Assembly (NCBI GenBank): GCA_054601695.1
Contig: BAAHQB010000161.1
Span: 248,001-312,000 of the forward strand
Length of the DNA: 64,000 bases
Direction: 5' to 3'
Source: Amorphochlora amoebiformis
Taxonomy: Eukaryota; Cercozoa; Chlorarachniophyceae
Positions within the stretch are counted from its first letter, which is position 1. Every line of letters begins with the position of its first letter. This document shows positions 1 through 60,665 of this stretch, one piece after another. Below the pieces are notes generated by a model that saw only the letters and a list, made by a program, of their open reading frames with translations, was not told the DNA's origin and did not search any database. The position numbers were made by a program, and so were the translations under genes.

Positions 1-36
<36 letters not shown>

Positions 37-380
37 ATATATAAATATATACATACACACACAAAAATATATAATAGACAGAGAGAGAGAGAGATATGCA
101 ATATGCCTATATGTATACAATATATATTCATAGGCAATAAACAAGATATTAGCAGTTATAGATACATTTAAATGTACATATTTACATATACAAGTATATA
201 CGCAATTCAAGATGCATATATCGGTATACAATATATTTATATCTAACACTATATCTAAGAGTTATACATTGATCTATGCCATATATCGATTGCAAAAGAT
301 AAAAAAAAAAGTCCAGGGGTATGGGAGAGTCTCTGGTAAATGGACACACACATAGGGGTGTGTAGGTGGTTTGTGATTAC
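1..380. other. left edge: LRR intron sequence
   Basis: TA tract, a short GA run at 79-94, and AT-rich unique sequence downstream (in gene sense) of the LRR exon 452-381. No further exon recognised before the window ends. Confidence 0.7.
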
Positions 381-11300
<10,920 letters not shown>

Positions 11301-11305
11301 ATCGT

Positions 11306-11528
<223 letters not shown>

Positions 11529-11567
11529 CACATATATTCAAGAATGACCACTACCTCTTGAACCCAG

Positions 11568-11808
11568 AGTGAGAAAAAGCGCTTTCTTGTGGCTGCATGT
11601 TGACATGTGGAACATGGATAGAGCCTCTAGCTTGCGCTGGAATCCTAGAAAACTGATTTTGGTAGCCTGGTGTCCAGCCTATATGGAATGCAGTAAGGAT
11701 GGATATATGTTCTACCATCAAGGTACGACCCGCGGTGTACATTATGGGACGGGATATATACACACACATGTCCACATACATATAAATTCACACGTTACAT
11801 CTTTATAC

Positions 11809-11887
<79 letters not shown>

Positions 11888-13610
11888 ATATATATACACA
11901 TGAATATTTCTAAATATACATACATGTAGGACTCAATATATAGAATACTTTGAGGGAGCACGTCAGTATGACTGGGATTCATGCGTATGTCTTCACTACC
12001 TCCCTGGCCCGAGAACATGGGTTGTACATATCTGGTTTAACCAAAATCGCATCAGGACAACCTCAAATATTACTGGACCGGTGTTTATTCTCCGTTCCTT
12101 GTGTAGTTTTACACACACTTGCATGCATGGGACGAGAAGCCCCATGTATTCTTTCAAACGGCGAGTAGGCATACGGTTATGCACTCTGTTATCTAAATCG
12201 TTCGGATTTCGATACCTAAGGTTTGCGCGATGGGGTGGGAGGGGATGGCGATGGTAACTCTGTTTCTGATCCCTCATTTTAAAGGTTTGGTGGAAAACAT
12301 CAGCGCGACTGGGATTTGTTCTTGGGCTTCCATTGCCTCCATCCGCCGAAAACGGCACGAATCTGGTATTGACAAAATCACATCAGGACATGCTCAAAAT
12401 CTTATTGGGCCGGCGTTCATGCTACCGGTCATATGTCGGTCATAGGTACACAGACTCTCTGTTTTTTTAATCGTTTGGATATCGATACCTATGGCTTGAG
12501 AATTGGGGTGGGAGGGGATGGCGATGGTAGCTCTGTTTCTGATTCCTCCTTTCAAAGGTTTGGTGGAAAACATCAGCGCGACTGGGATTTGATCTTGGGC
12601 CTCCACTGCCTCCATCCGCCGAAAACGGCACGAATCTGTATTGACAAAATCGCATCAAGACATGCTCAAAACCTTATTGGGCCGGCGTTCATGCTACCGG
12701 TCATATGCCGGTCATAGGTACACAGACTCTCTGTTTTTTTAATCGTTTGGATATCGATACCTATGGCTTGAGAATTGGGGTGGGAGGGGATGGCGATGGT
12801 AGCTCTGTTTCTGATCCCTCATTTTAAAGGTTTGGTGGAAAACATCAGCGCGACTGGGATTTGTTCTTGGGCTTCCATTGCCTCCATCCGCCGAAAACGG
12901 CACGAATCTGGTATTGACAAAATCACATCAAGACATGCTCAAAACCTTATTGGGCGTGTTCGTGCAACCGGTCATACGTACAAACAATGCCCTCACACTC
13001 CGTGAAGCCCCATGCATTCAATAATCTTTCAATCGGTCACAATTTTTGCAATGTTCCTTTTGTGTACATAAGAAAGTCTGAAAAAATTAAATACTGTAAA
13101 AATTATACAAACAAAAAATAATGTAAAAGTACAGAAACCTACGGTTCCGATACCTATGGTTTGGGGGATAGTATGGGAGATTGTGACTCTGTTTCCCGTT
13201 CGTCTTTTCCTCTGTCATCTTGGTCGCTGAGAAGTGCGCTTCGTCTTGTCTCTGCAATTGCAAAATAAAAATGTCGTTGTTTCGATTATGGCGAAATTGC
13301 TTGAAAAACGTCTTTAAGGAATTTATCGGCTGAGACTGTAATAATGTTCTAACCCTGTAATAGTCAAATCCAAGTTTACCCCAAATCGTCCATAATGGCG
13401 ATGAATTGCCATTTAAACACCCTTTAGTCAGTTGAGGTTCATTTAGAGGGAATATTCCTTACACGTGTCGAATGAAAACTCAGACGTCCAGTAACGTCCA
13501 GTAACGTCCAGTAACGTCCAGTGGCGCGTTGGCTGGAAGCCACACGTGTAGGGAGAGGGGACAGAACCTCCCCCTGGTTTCAGGAATTCGCGCAGAGGGA
13601 AAACGCATCG
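11568..13610 (+). CDS. candidate two-exon fragment of an unidentified plus-strand gene
   Basis: Exon 11568-11722 (acceptor CCCAG, donor CAAG|GTACGA, 51 codons) reads [24 protein letters not shown], vaguely like a beta-propeller blade. It ends in phase 1 and matches exon 13522-13610 (29 codons; [20 protein letters not shown]), which has a strong TCG|GTGAGT donor. The intron between holds the 272-bp satellite. The minus strand of the first exon is also open for 64 codons, so strand is uncertain. No start or end found and no family recognised. Confidence 0.35.
11945..13000. repeat. 272-bp tandem repeat, about four copies
   Basis: Three highly similar copies register at GGGGTGGGAGGGGATGG: 12232, 12505 and 12777 (spacing 273 and 272). 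A more diverged copy precedes them (11945-12190) and a partial one follows at about 13140-13250. It is GC-balanced and quite unlike the TA surroundings. Open frames on both strands (including a Ser/Pro/His-rich one on minus) are kept in all copies but show no family signature. Confidence 0.9.
13271..13333 (+). other. 20-codon ORF, possible first exon or uORF
   Basis: ATG preceded by AAAATAAAA, reading [20 protein letters not shown] and a stop. It is isolated in a unique island between the satellite and the 13522 exon. It is too short to judge; I see no second exon in phase. Confidence 0.15.
13491..13520 (+). repeat. 10-bp tandem repeat GTAACGTCCA abutting an acceptor
   Basis: Three perfect units plus a flanking partial unit. 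Each unit ends in a CAG, so the candidate exon at 13522 has four equally spaced possible acceptors 10 nt apart. Confidence 0.9.
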
Positions 13611-13656
13611 GTGAGTAACGAGTTTCTTCTTGAGTGGGCGCTAGTTATGATATTAT

Positions 13657-13729
<73 letters not shown>

Positions 13730-14801
13730 TATATATATATATATACATATACATACATATGTATATATGTATATAATATGTGTATATATGTATATTATAT
13801 ATATATATATGTATTTATACACAAATATATACATATAATTAATATATATATATATATATATATATGTTTGTGTGTATGTGTGTGTATGTGTGTGTATTGT
13901 GTCCTATATTCCAGTCGAGTTCATACACTTTACATAATCTATATAATCTTTCATGCAATGAATATCATGATATGGATATACAGTGTATTATACACATACA
14001 CATACACATACATATATCATAATATAATATCATACATATGTATGTAATATTATATCATATGAATCATACTAGCATTTACAGCTCAGTATACTATCATAAT
14101 ATGATATATTACGTGTACAATATTATATTAATAATTAACTTAGTATCATCAAGTAGTGCCATGGTATACGTATACATGTTGGACACATGTACTAGTCACT
14201 ATCTAGACTATGACACATAAATAATTGATATAGTTAAAATATATACGTACCGTAAATACCAGATATATGTCTAGTATATAGTAGTATGTATATCACAAAT
14301 ATTGGATGTTTTTAGGAGATTCTCTAAAGTAATATTCTTAAACCTGTAGCAGCTTATTTTAAACCTCTAATAACTTCTATTAATAAGTTTAGGTAATTTC
14401 CGTGCTACTATGATTTGTCCGATTCGCTAGTAGCGTTCTATTAGTAGTATCTAGAGTATCATTGAATTCCCAGATCATGATAAATTTAATTAATTAACGA
14501 ACTACGAGTATGGCCAGTATCTAGTACACTCTAAGGTAGATACTGTCTGCCTAATTCATGTGAAATATCTAGTTTTCATGTCCGATTGTGCTCTGGGTCT
14601 GGTCGGTGACTGTTGGTCGTTCGGTCGTGAATAATTTACATGTATATCTAGTAACATATATCACCAGTATACACATATATATATGTATATGTATATATGT
14701 ACTAGATATATATATGTATATATGTAATCTAGATAACACATACATACATAATGATAATACACACATAATACTAGACATATACTAGATATATCACACATGG
14801 T

Positions 14802-14859
<58 letters not shown>

Positions 14860-15058
14860 TATATGTATCATAGTATATATGCAGTATATTTTCTAGATAT
14901 TTATAACGTGAAAACACATACGTGACGATATAAATTTATTTCGTAAATTTTCAATTTCATCCAAACATTCTCAACTAATGATTTATATCGTGCATAAACA
15001 AGCCTTGAAAGGACATGCAACGATTAGTGAGTTGGTGGCTTCTAGTACTTGTTAAGAG
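13611..15058. other. intergenic region, TA blocks and CTAG-rich unique sequence
   Basis: TA microsatellite (13660-13860, 14800-14870) around AT-rich unique sequence at 13900-14650 unusually rich in CTAG/TAGT words. No convincing exon. This is the 3' flank of the minus-strand MORN1-like gene. Confidence 0.6.
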
Positions 15059-30133
<15,075 letters not shown>

Positions 30134-30417
30134 GGTTCAGTTATCGCGTTTGGGCAGCCATTCGGGGATATCGATGGAAAATATGACGATATAATGTAAC
30201 AATTAGATATCCCGGAATATCATATGTTTGTAATATCAGAATAACATATTTGAGATATTTAATGTATTAGTTATATAATACTTATATATCTCAATTTCAA
30301 TATCCAAAAATGAACTAGGGCCGAGAAATTCAAGTTGACAAGTATTCCTCAATTTGGCAGACTGGTCGCGCGACGTTCAGGGAAGCGTAGCTGTCACCCC
30401 CCCTCGGCGAGGCGCGA
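30134..30417. promoter_or_regulatory. short divergent intergenic region (bidirectional promoter)
   Basis: 284 bp separate the MORN1-like ATG (minus) from the candidate ATG of the next gene (plus). It is unique AT-rich sequence with no long TA tract, which is unusual in this window. A shared bidirectional promoter is inferred from the arrangement; no specific motif is claimed. Confidence 0.5.
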
Positions 30418-31767
30418 ATGCGGCGCAAGTGGGTCCCGCCCTCCATTAGGAGGAAGATGGAGGAAGAAGAAGCGAGGAAGAGAGAGCAAGCCAACACTTC
30501 CAGCTCACAGAATCCAAGAAAACAGGCCTCGATTGCCATGACTGTCAAGTCGCCAGGTACTCTGGGTTTACATTGATATCCGGCGCTGATGTTGGACAAA
30601 GTCTGACCCAATACCGCAATGTTTTTAACAGACGCGAAAAGGGTTAGATTCTCGATAGATGATCAAGTTCATCGCGTGGAGAAGCTGTCGTGGACGCAGA
30701 TCAGAGGTCCCATGCCCGCCGAAACCACAAGTGCATGCGCGTGCATTGTTTCGAGTCTCTCTTTGAACCCGTCCACTATCTCACCCTAACTGTCATAATT
30801 CACAGGTGACTATAGAAATCCCGAAGGGGAAAATGGACCCGACTACTGCTACATGGGCCAAAACAGAGCCTCGCGGCTCCAAGCTTTTTACCGGAAGTCT
30901 ATGTGTAGTCACGCCTTTCGCACCTGGCGGGAGCACACGAAGCAAATTCGAAGGTTTAGAGGTCAGAGAGACGTGTCCTCGTTGAACACCCAGGACGATG
31001 AGAAGCGCACGGGTGTCCGCATCGAGAAAAAGAAGGTATGTGTTTGTTTCTTCCTTCCATTCTTCATTTTCAAATCTTTATCCGTATCCTTTCTACGGAA
31101 AGCATTCTCTATCTCCTTCATCTAAAATTCATAATATCACTGGTTTGTAAGCTGGGATAATGTTGTGGGGGTTAGAGTACAGCCCGATATCCCTACTGGA
31201 ATTAGTTATCAGTCCGGAACCCAGTTTTCTCCATTCCACCTCATGAAATGTCTGACTTATTATCTTTTCCCTCTGTTTTATGTTTGGAATTGCCAGCTAA
31301 CTGTAAATACCCATGACTCGGCTCTTGAAACGCCTGTACAGCACCCGACCTGGGCTTCGGCTCCCGCTAGCAACAACACCCCGAACAAGACCCAGAACAG
31401 CACACAGAACACCTACCAGTTCGACCCCAAACCGGGTACGGGAAACCGAAACCGAAATCAAAACCAAAATCATTCCTCATTTAATAACAACCGGCCGCGC
31501 CGCTCGGCCTCCTCATCCTCATGCTCCAATTACACCCTTTCCTCGGGGCAACTAGGCATGAAGAGAGACTCTCCTCTACTTCTTGCGTCCCCGTCAAAGC
31601 GAAGCTGTGTTATGCTCTCGAGGCTGCAGCTCGGTACAATTAACATCAGAAACATCAACTACTCGTTATACCCCGAGGGATTGGTGCTCCTTTCCCTTTC
31701 TCTCGTTTTGCTTATGGGAGTGCTTAGGGGAGGGGTTTGGGAGCAAATCGGGGAGGCGGGGGAATAA
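30418..31767 (+). CDS. basic, low-complexity protein with a Trp/Arg-rich helical segment (unidentified)
   Basis: Three exons, 30418-30556, 30806-31035 and 31297-31767, with agreeing phases (1, then 0), about 279 residues. Start ATG gives MRRKWVPPSIRRKMEEEEAR, charged and probably helical. Exon 2 includes SRLQAFYRKSMCSHAFRTW, which resembles an IQ-type or ARM-type helix. Exon 3 is Asn/Thr/Gln/Ser-rich, then hydrophobic near the end. The stop TAA at 31765 lies inside an AATAAA. An upstream acceptor at about 30391 could extend the N-terminus, and a donor before the hydrophobic tail could shorten the last exon. No family recognised. Confidence 0.6.
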
Positions 31768-32443
31768 AGGTGACCTTTTTTTTTTTTTCCTTTTTCGGGT
31801 CTTTCTTCATGAAACTGAGATGTGTGAGGCTACCATCTTTTTTCCCCAAATTTATACAACGGCCAATGTTGAGATCCGCGTCTAATATTTTGTTACGTCA
31901 GGGTCCCCACAGCTTCAGCTGCCTTAGAGTGTGTCGACACTTCGTCACAGAGTACAAATACAACTACTAGAACTACCTGGCATGTGCCGCGGTCCAATTG
32001 CAACTACTGAGTATCAATTTAATTTACTTGATCAATTGATTGTTTCCGAGTCTATGAATTTAAATTCAACGGATGACCGTGTATCATCTAGATCATATCA
32101 ACTCAGTGTACGCTAGACTAGTAGATACGTAATAAGCTGTCAAGTGCTAAATAATATATATGTGAGTCTATCTAGTACGTAAAAGTTTTACCTAGCCAGG
32201 AGAATCTAGAGTAAAAAAAAACAAAATGTCTGTCTGTACGTGCTATATACTCTATAGACTTGTTCTGCAGCTGGTTTACTTAGTTAGTCTAGTAGTAGTT
32301 TCAATATACTCTAGATACTAGATAGCACATTACTAGAATTTACAAACCTCTTACACTAGTCTTAGTCCATTATCATCTAGATGCAGTGCGAATCACAAGG
32401 TTTATTCATGGATGAAACTATATCTTCTAGCTAGCCGCGGTAA
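31768..32443. other. intergenic, CTAG-rich unique sequence with an orphan ORF
   Basis: The 3' flank of the preceding plus gene. A 61-codon plus frame at 31931-32116 (LLELPGMCRGPIATTEYQFN..) has no splice or family support. CTAG/TCTAGA words are dense, as in 13900-14650 and 60700-61720. Confidence 0.4.
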
Positions 32444-33126
<683 letters not shown>

Positions 33127-33174
33127 AATTCCATACCCTATACATATAAATATATATATATATATATGTATATA

Positions 33175-33224
<50 letters not shown>

Positions 33225-33254
33225 TATATGTATGTATGTATGTATGTACACGTA

Positions 33255-33286
<32 letters not shown>

Positions 33287-33401
33287 ACAATAATATAGAT
33301 TTGTATTAATATAGATTTGTATTTATATCTTCTGTAATGCACACATATATATTATATATACTGATACATAAATATATATATATATATGTACATATATATA
33401 T

Positions 33402-33492
<91 letters not shown>

Positions 33493-33628
33493 ATATATGT
33501 ACACACACACACACACATATGTATATATATATATATGTATGTATATTTGTGTCTTTTTATAAATTAATATGTATAAATATATCTATAGATATATATAAAC
33601 ATTGTTTATATTGGCATATTTGTATACA

Positions 33629-33674
<46 letters not shown>

Positions 33675-33706
33675 GTGTGTATATATGTATGTGTATATAT
33701 TACATT

Positions 33707-33739
<33 letters not shown>

Positions 33740-33773
33740 TATATAATATAACACATATAAAATATATATCTAC

Positions 33774-33818
<45 letters not shown>

Positions 33819-33869
33819 GATATATATATATATATATATATAATATAAAAAGATATATAGTACATAGAC

Positions 33870-34110
33870 AGCATAGATATCTAATTGTCCCAATATTACC
33901 AGCAAACGCTGTATTTAGGAGGTACCCTTCATAATATAAATAGATATGTTACATATGTAGTATATATATCTAATATTATCCCAATATTACCAGCAAACGC
34001 TGTATTTAGAAGGTACCCTTCATAATATAAATAGATATGTTACATATGTAGTATAGATATCTAATATTATCCCAATATTACCAGCAAACGCTGTATTTAG
34101 AAGATACCCT
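33870..34110. repeat. 91-bp tandem repeat, three copies
   Basis: Copies register at AGCAAACGCTGTATTTAG: 33901, 33992 and 34083. On minus each unit contains ACAG, a 9-nt segment and GTAATA, i.e. a potential 9-nt microexon between canonical acceptor and donor, directly downstream of exon 34173-34108. Confidence 0.85.
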
Positions 34111-34184
34111 TCCAGTCCACTCAGACCCCCGATAATACTCCGACCATCAGACGTATGACTATAATATCCACCGCTATATATATA

Positions 34185-34234
<50 letters not shown>

Positions 34235-34235
34235 C

Positions 34236-34323
<88 letters not shown>

Positions 34324-34438
34324 ATGCACATCAATGTGTTTATGATACATTGTGTATATGTTCTTACATATACACATTTTACATGCACATACATATATAT
34401 TCCTATACATAGATTTGTTGATACTTTTATACATACAC

Positions 34439-34493
<55 letters not shown>

Positions 34494-34807
34494 GCATTTG
34501 TAGATATACATATGTATATATGAGTATATTTATAGAAATATTATATATATGTTTATATATATATATATATATAACATTTTAATAATATATATATATATAT
34601 ATATAAAATATATGTAATTACATATACATATACATATATATGTGTATATATGTATATATATATATATATGTATATATATTTATGTATATGTATAATATAT
34701 ATGTGTGTATGTATATATGTATGTATATAAAACTATAAATATAAATTTATGTGTATATATATATGTATATATTATATATACATATTATATATATATATAT
34801 ATATATA

Positions 34808-34874
<67 letters not shown>

Positions 34875-34923
34875 TTAAGATATGTTTGGGAAGTATAAAT
34901 AAATAAACATAATAAATACTAAA

Positions 34924-34967
<44 letters not shown>

Positions 34968-35035
34968 TGCCTTACTCCATAAAGGATGGAGAATCGATAT
35001 ATTATATATATATATATATATATGTATATTGTATC

Positions 35036-35106
<71 letters not shown>

Positions 35107-35390
35107 CTTACTCTATAAATGGTGGAGAGTCGATATATTGTTTGAGTTCTGGTATAATACTTGACATTGCCTACATGTACATAATATATAGGTATATATA
35201 TATATTTATATATATATATATATATATATACATATACACACACACACATATATATATATGTATGTGTGTGTATATATATATGTATGTACTATATCTATGT
35301 ATGCACTCATGCACTCATATATGAATGCACACACACATGTATATGTGTATATATATTAGATACATATATATGTACATATACAATACATAT

Positions 35391-35461
<71 letters not shown>

Positions 35462-35646
35462 TATATATACACACACAATACACATATATATTTATATAAT
35501 TAATATAGACCTTAATAACCATTTGGGGATAGAGAGGGTCCAGTCTATCTTCTACCTAAATATAGGTATATTATATATAACAAATATCTGTATTTATATT
35601 TATATACATATATATATATATATATATATACATGTACACATATACG

Positions 35647-35681
<35 letters not shown>

Positions 35682-35709
35682 GTATGTGTATATGTATACG
35701 TATATATAT

Positions 35710-35760
<51 letters not shown>

Positions 35761-35781
35761 AGGACATATATATATATATAT

Positions 35782-35844
<63 letters not shown>

Positions 35845-36104
35845 CCATCCTCTGGTAGAATGGACCTATTGATGGTTGGCCTAGTTCCATGACCTCGGAA
35901 CCCACGATCCCGGAACCTAGACAGTCGGATCCCAGCTCGGAACCAATGATCCCGGAATCTAGACCTTTTGATCCCAGGCCTATGTATATATATTTATATG
36001 TATAAACTATGCGTATGTATACGTATATATCTGAACGTGTTTGTAGTAACGTGTAGATATGTATATATATATATATATTATATATATATTGATATATATA
36101 TATA

Positions 36105-36194
<90 letters not shown>

Positions 36195-36282
36195 CGGTAT
36201 TATATTTATCCATAATTGTATGCTTATATACGGCAAATATTGGTATATACAAACTTGAAACGGCCCGTTTATATACGTACAG

Positions 36283-36313
<31 letters not shown>

Positions 36314-36585
36314 TATAATATATATATATATAAATATATATATATGTGTATATATTCTTTGTGTGTGTGTGTGTGATATTACGGATATCTATAATTATAT
36401 GCTTATATACGGCAAATATTGGTTACACAGACTTGAAACGGCCCGTTTGTGCGAGTGCCCGTGCTCCCAGACGAATATTAAATGTCTGATATATGTAAAT
36501 AGATACGTATATATATATATATATATATTGTGTGTGTGTATATATGATGATGATAATGGTATAGTAATAGCGATGTAAATATTAA

Positions 36586-36620
<35 letters not shown>

Positions 36621-36699
36621 TATATATTTTATGTATATATTATAAACACCCTCCAAAGTGTGGTAATTCTACATGTACCTATATATATATATATATATA

Positions 36700-36745
<46 letters not shown>

Positions 36746-36789
36746 CATATTTCAACCCCCCTACCATATGGATGCAAAAACACACACAC

Positions 36790-36872
<83 letters not shown>

Positions 36873-37101
36873 CAGAGGTTGTAGGTCTAACGTGTGCGCC
36901 TGGTGGCAGGGCTTCTAAATGCGCCTTAGACCTGACATAAGCATACTATATATATATATATATATATAATATATATATATATATAATATATACATATATA
37001 TATATATATATGTATATATATGTATATGTATACTACACGTGGTTACATATGTATGATATATTATGCACATGTATATATTTACACATATAAATTTGAATAT
37101 G

Positions 37102-37144
<43 letters not shown>

Positions 37145-37325
37145 TTACAAGCAAACACACACAAACTTAAACCCAAACACAACAACAAATATACAGAATT
37201 CTCTCCTCCCACACTCATATACTAAACACACAACCATCTTACCAAGCTGGCCCGAAAAGATAATTTAATTCTTCGCTACTAGCTTGTGATAGTGCCTCTT
37301 TTTCTTCTCCGCTCCAGTCAAGCAT
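34108..37325 (-). CDS. unidentified multi-exon protein (5' part)
   Basis: Start exon 37325-37243 ([20 protein letters not shown]) has a CTTG|GTAAGA donor and joins in phase 2 to 36931-36872 ([20 protein letters not shown]). Further exons: 36485-36433 ([13 protein letters not shown]), 35979-35846 (two internal copies of a GI+RxSRFRD motif), 35551-35520 ([11 protein letters not shown]), 35159-35112, 34173-34108 ([15 protein letters not shown]). Phases agree except at 36872/36433 and 35112/34173, where exons are missing. The Gly-rich motifs loosely recall kelch repeats, but this is weak. The 3' end is not found; the 33126/32565 exons may belong to it. Function unknown. Confidence 0.5.
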
Positions 37326-37364
37326 TATAGGGTCGACTTGTAGAGTTATATTGGTCGTTAGGGT

Positions 37365-38299
37365 TCGGGCTAGGGTTAGGGTTAGGGTTAGGGTTCGGGT
37401 TAGGGTTAGCGTTCCGGTTAGAGTTAGGATTAAGGTTAGGGTTGGGTTAGCGTTGGGGTTATGGTTAGGGTTAGGGCTGGGTTAGTGTTGGCGTTAGGGT
37501 TAGGGTTAGGGTTAGGGCTAGGGTATGGGTTTTGCAGTTAGGTTAGGGTTAGGGATGGGGTTAGGGTTAGGGTTAGGGTTAGCTCTGCGGTTAGGGTTAG
37601 GGTTATGGTTAGGATTAGGGTTAGGGTTAGGGGTAGGGCTAGGGTTAGGGCTAGCGTTGAGGTTAGGGATAAGGGTTAGGGTTAAGGATTGTGGTAAACG
37701 CTGCAGTTAGAGTTAGGGTAACGGATGGGGTTAGGGTTAGGGCTGAGGTTAGGGTTAGGGTTAGGGTTAGGGTTAGGGTTATCGTTGAGGTTTGGGTTAG
37801 GGTTAGGGTTAAGGATTGGGCTACGGTTAGCGCTGCGGTTAGGGTTAGGGTTAGGGTTGGGGTTAGATTTAGGGTTGGGGTTAGGGTTAGGGTTAGGGTT
37901 AGAGTTAGGGCTTGGGTTAGGGTTAGGGTTGGGGTTAGGGTTAGCGCTGCCATTAGGGTTAGGGTTGCGGTTGGTATGGGAGTTAGCGCTGCGGGTAGGC
38001 TTAGGGTTAGGGTTATATAGGGCTAGGGTTATAGGGTTAGGGTTAGGGTTAGGGTTAGGGTTAGGGTTAGGGTAGGGTTGGGGTTAGGATCGTCGGTTAG
38101 AGTTAGGGTTAGGGTTAGTGCTAGGGTTGGGGTTAGGGCTAGGGTTAGGGTTAGGATTAGGGTTGGCGTTTTAGTTAGGGCTAGGGTTAGGTCGCGATTG
38201 GGGTTAGGGTTAGCGCTGCGGGGGCTTAGGTTAGGGTTAGGGTTAGGGTTAGGGTTAGGGTTAGGGTTAGGGTTAGGGTTAGGGTTAGGGTATACCGGT

Positions 38300-38300
<1 letters not shown>
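37365..38300. repeat. large TTAGGG interstitial telomeric array
   Basis: About 930 bp of TTAGGG with frequent substitutions (TTAGCG, TTGGGG, TTCGGG). It lies just upstream of the minus-strand start at 37325, so it may be a 5'UTR intron or the promoter flank. All long open frames here (Val-Arg, Gly-Leu, Thr-Leu) are repeat artefacts. Confidence 0.95.
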
Positions 38301-39000
<700 letters not shown>

Positions 39001-39041
39001 AGCGTGTTGGTGACCTTTAACAACACGAGAGAGTTAAAATA

Positions 39042-39122
<81 letters not shown>

Positions 39123-39207
39123 TATATGTATACATTTAAATATATATATATACATATATACCTTAGCATGTAGTGTATTGGTGACATCTAACAACTCGAA
39201 AGGGTTA

Positions 39208-45572
<6,365 letters not shown>

Positions 45573-45585
45573 CTGTGCGTTTATG

Positions 45586-45623
<38 letters not shown>

Positions 45624-45709
45624 CTTATATATACATATATATATATATACATATAATATATACATACATAAATTAATTTTTTCATGTATATGTATACACA
45701 GGTATATAT

Positions 45710-45744
<35 letters not shown>

Positions 45745-45755
45745 ATATATTATTT

Positions 45756-45853
<98 letters not shown>

Positions 45854-46493
45854 ATATATATATGTATATATGTATATTTGTAGGCGCGTGTATATATATC
45901 GTGTCCTTCGTGCGCGTGATGAATGCACATAGATAAGGACCAACACCAGATTTAGACATACATTTAGAATTCCACTTTTTTGAGTGACAGACATGTCAGA
46001 CAGACAGAAAGACTAAATAAGGAGAAACATAAAGAACCAAGCCTTCGCGAAGAAGACGCACATAAACACCCAAAGCGAAAAACTTCACACGAGTTTCGAA
46101 AATTCAAATTGAAATTTCCACCTTTTTCATTCCTTGTTCGAATATCCGAAAGGCCCAGGCTCGATAAACAAAGGGGGGGGGGAGAGAGAAGGCGTTGGCG
46201 GTGTGGCGCGCCGGTGCACCGCCCCAGCCTATGGGTTGGCGTTCTTTGACCTCTAATAGTTCGCTTAGTGTAAAATTTTAATATTTTGAATATTAAATTA
46301 ATACTACCAACTACCAAGGTACTTCAGACTTTTAACATAGTTTAAGGGAGTTTTACCGAAACTTATTCATCGTACTGAGCTTTGAGGAATTTCACGTGAA
46401 CCACACCCTTTCACATCGGAACTCACCCCTATCCAAGGTCGTCACCGCCCAATCCGGCCCCTCCATCTGGCACAAGTGCACAACTGAAGAGAG
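45573..46493. other. head-to-head intergenic region between oxidoreductase (minus) and glycosyltransferase (plus)
   Basis: TA tract 45590-45850, then unique sequence. A minus frame from about 45994 ([16 protein letters not shown]..) could be the oxidoreductase N-terminus and a plus frame (45980-46249) is also open; neither has decisive splice support. The region 46250-46493 is unique and probably contains the glycosyltransferase promoter. Confidence 0.5.
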
Positions 46494-60665
<14,172 letters not shown>

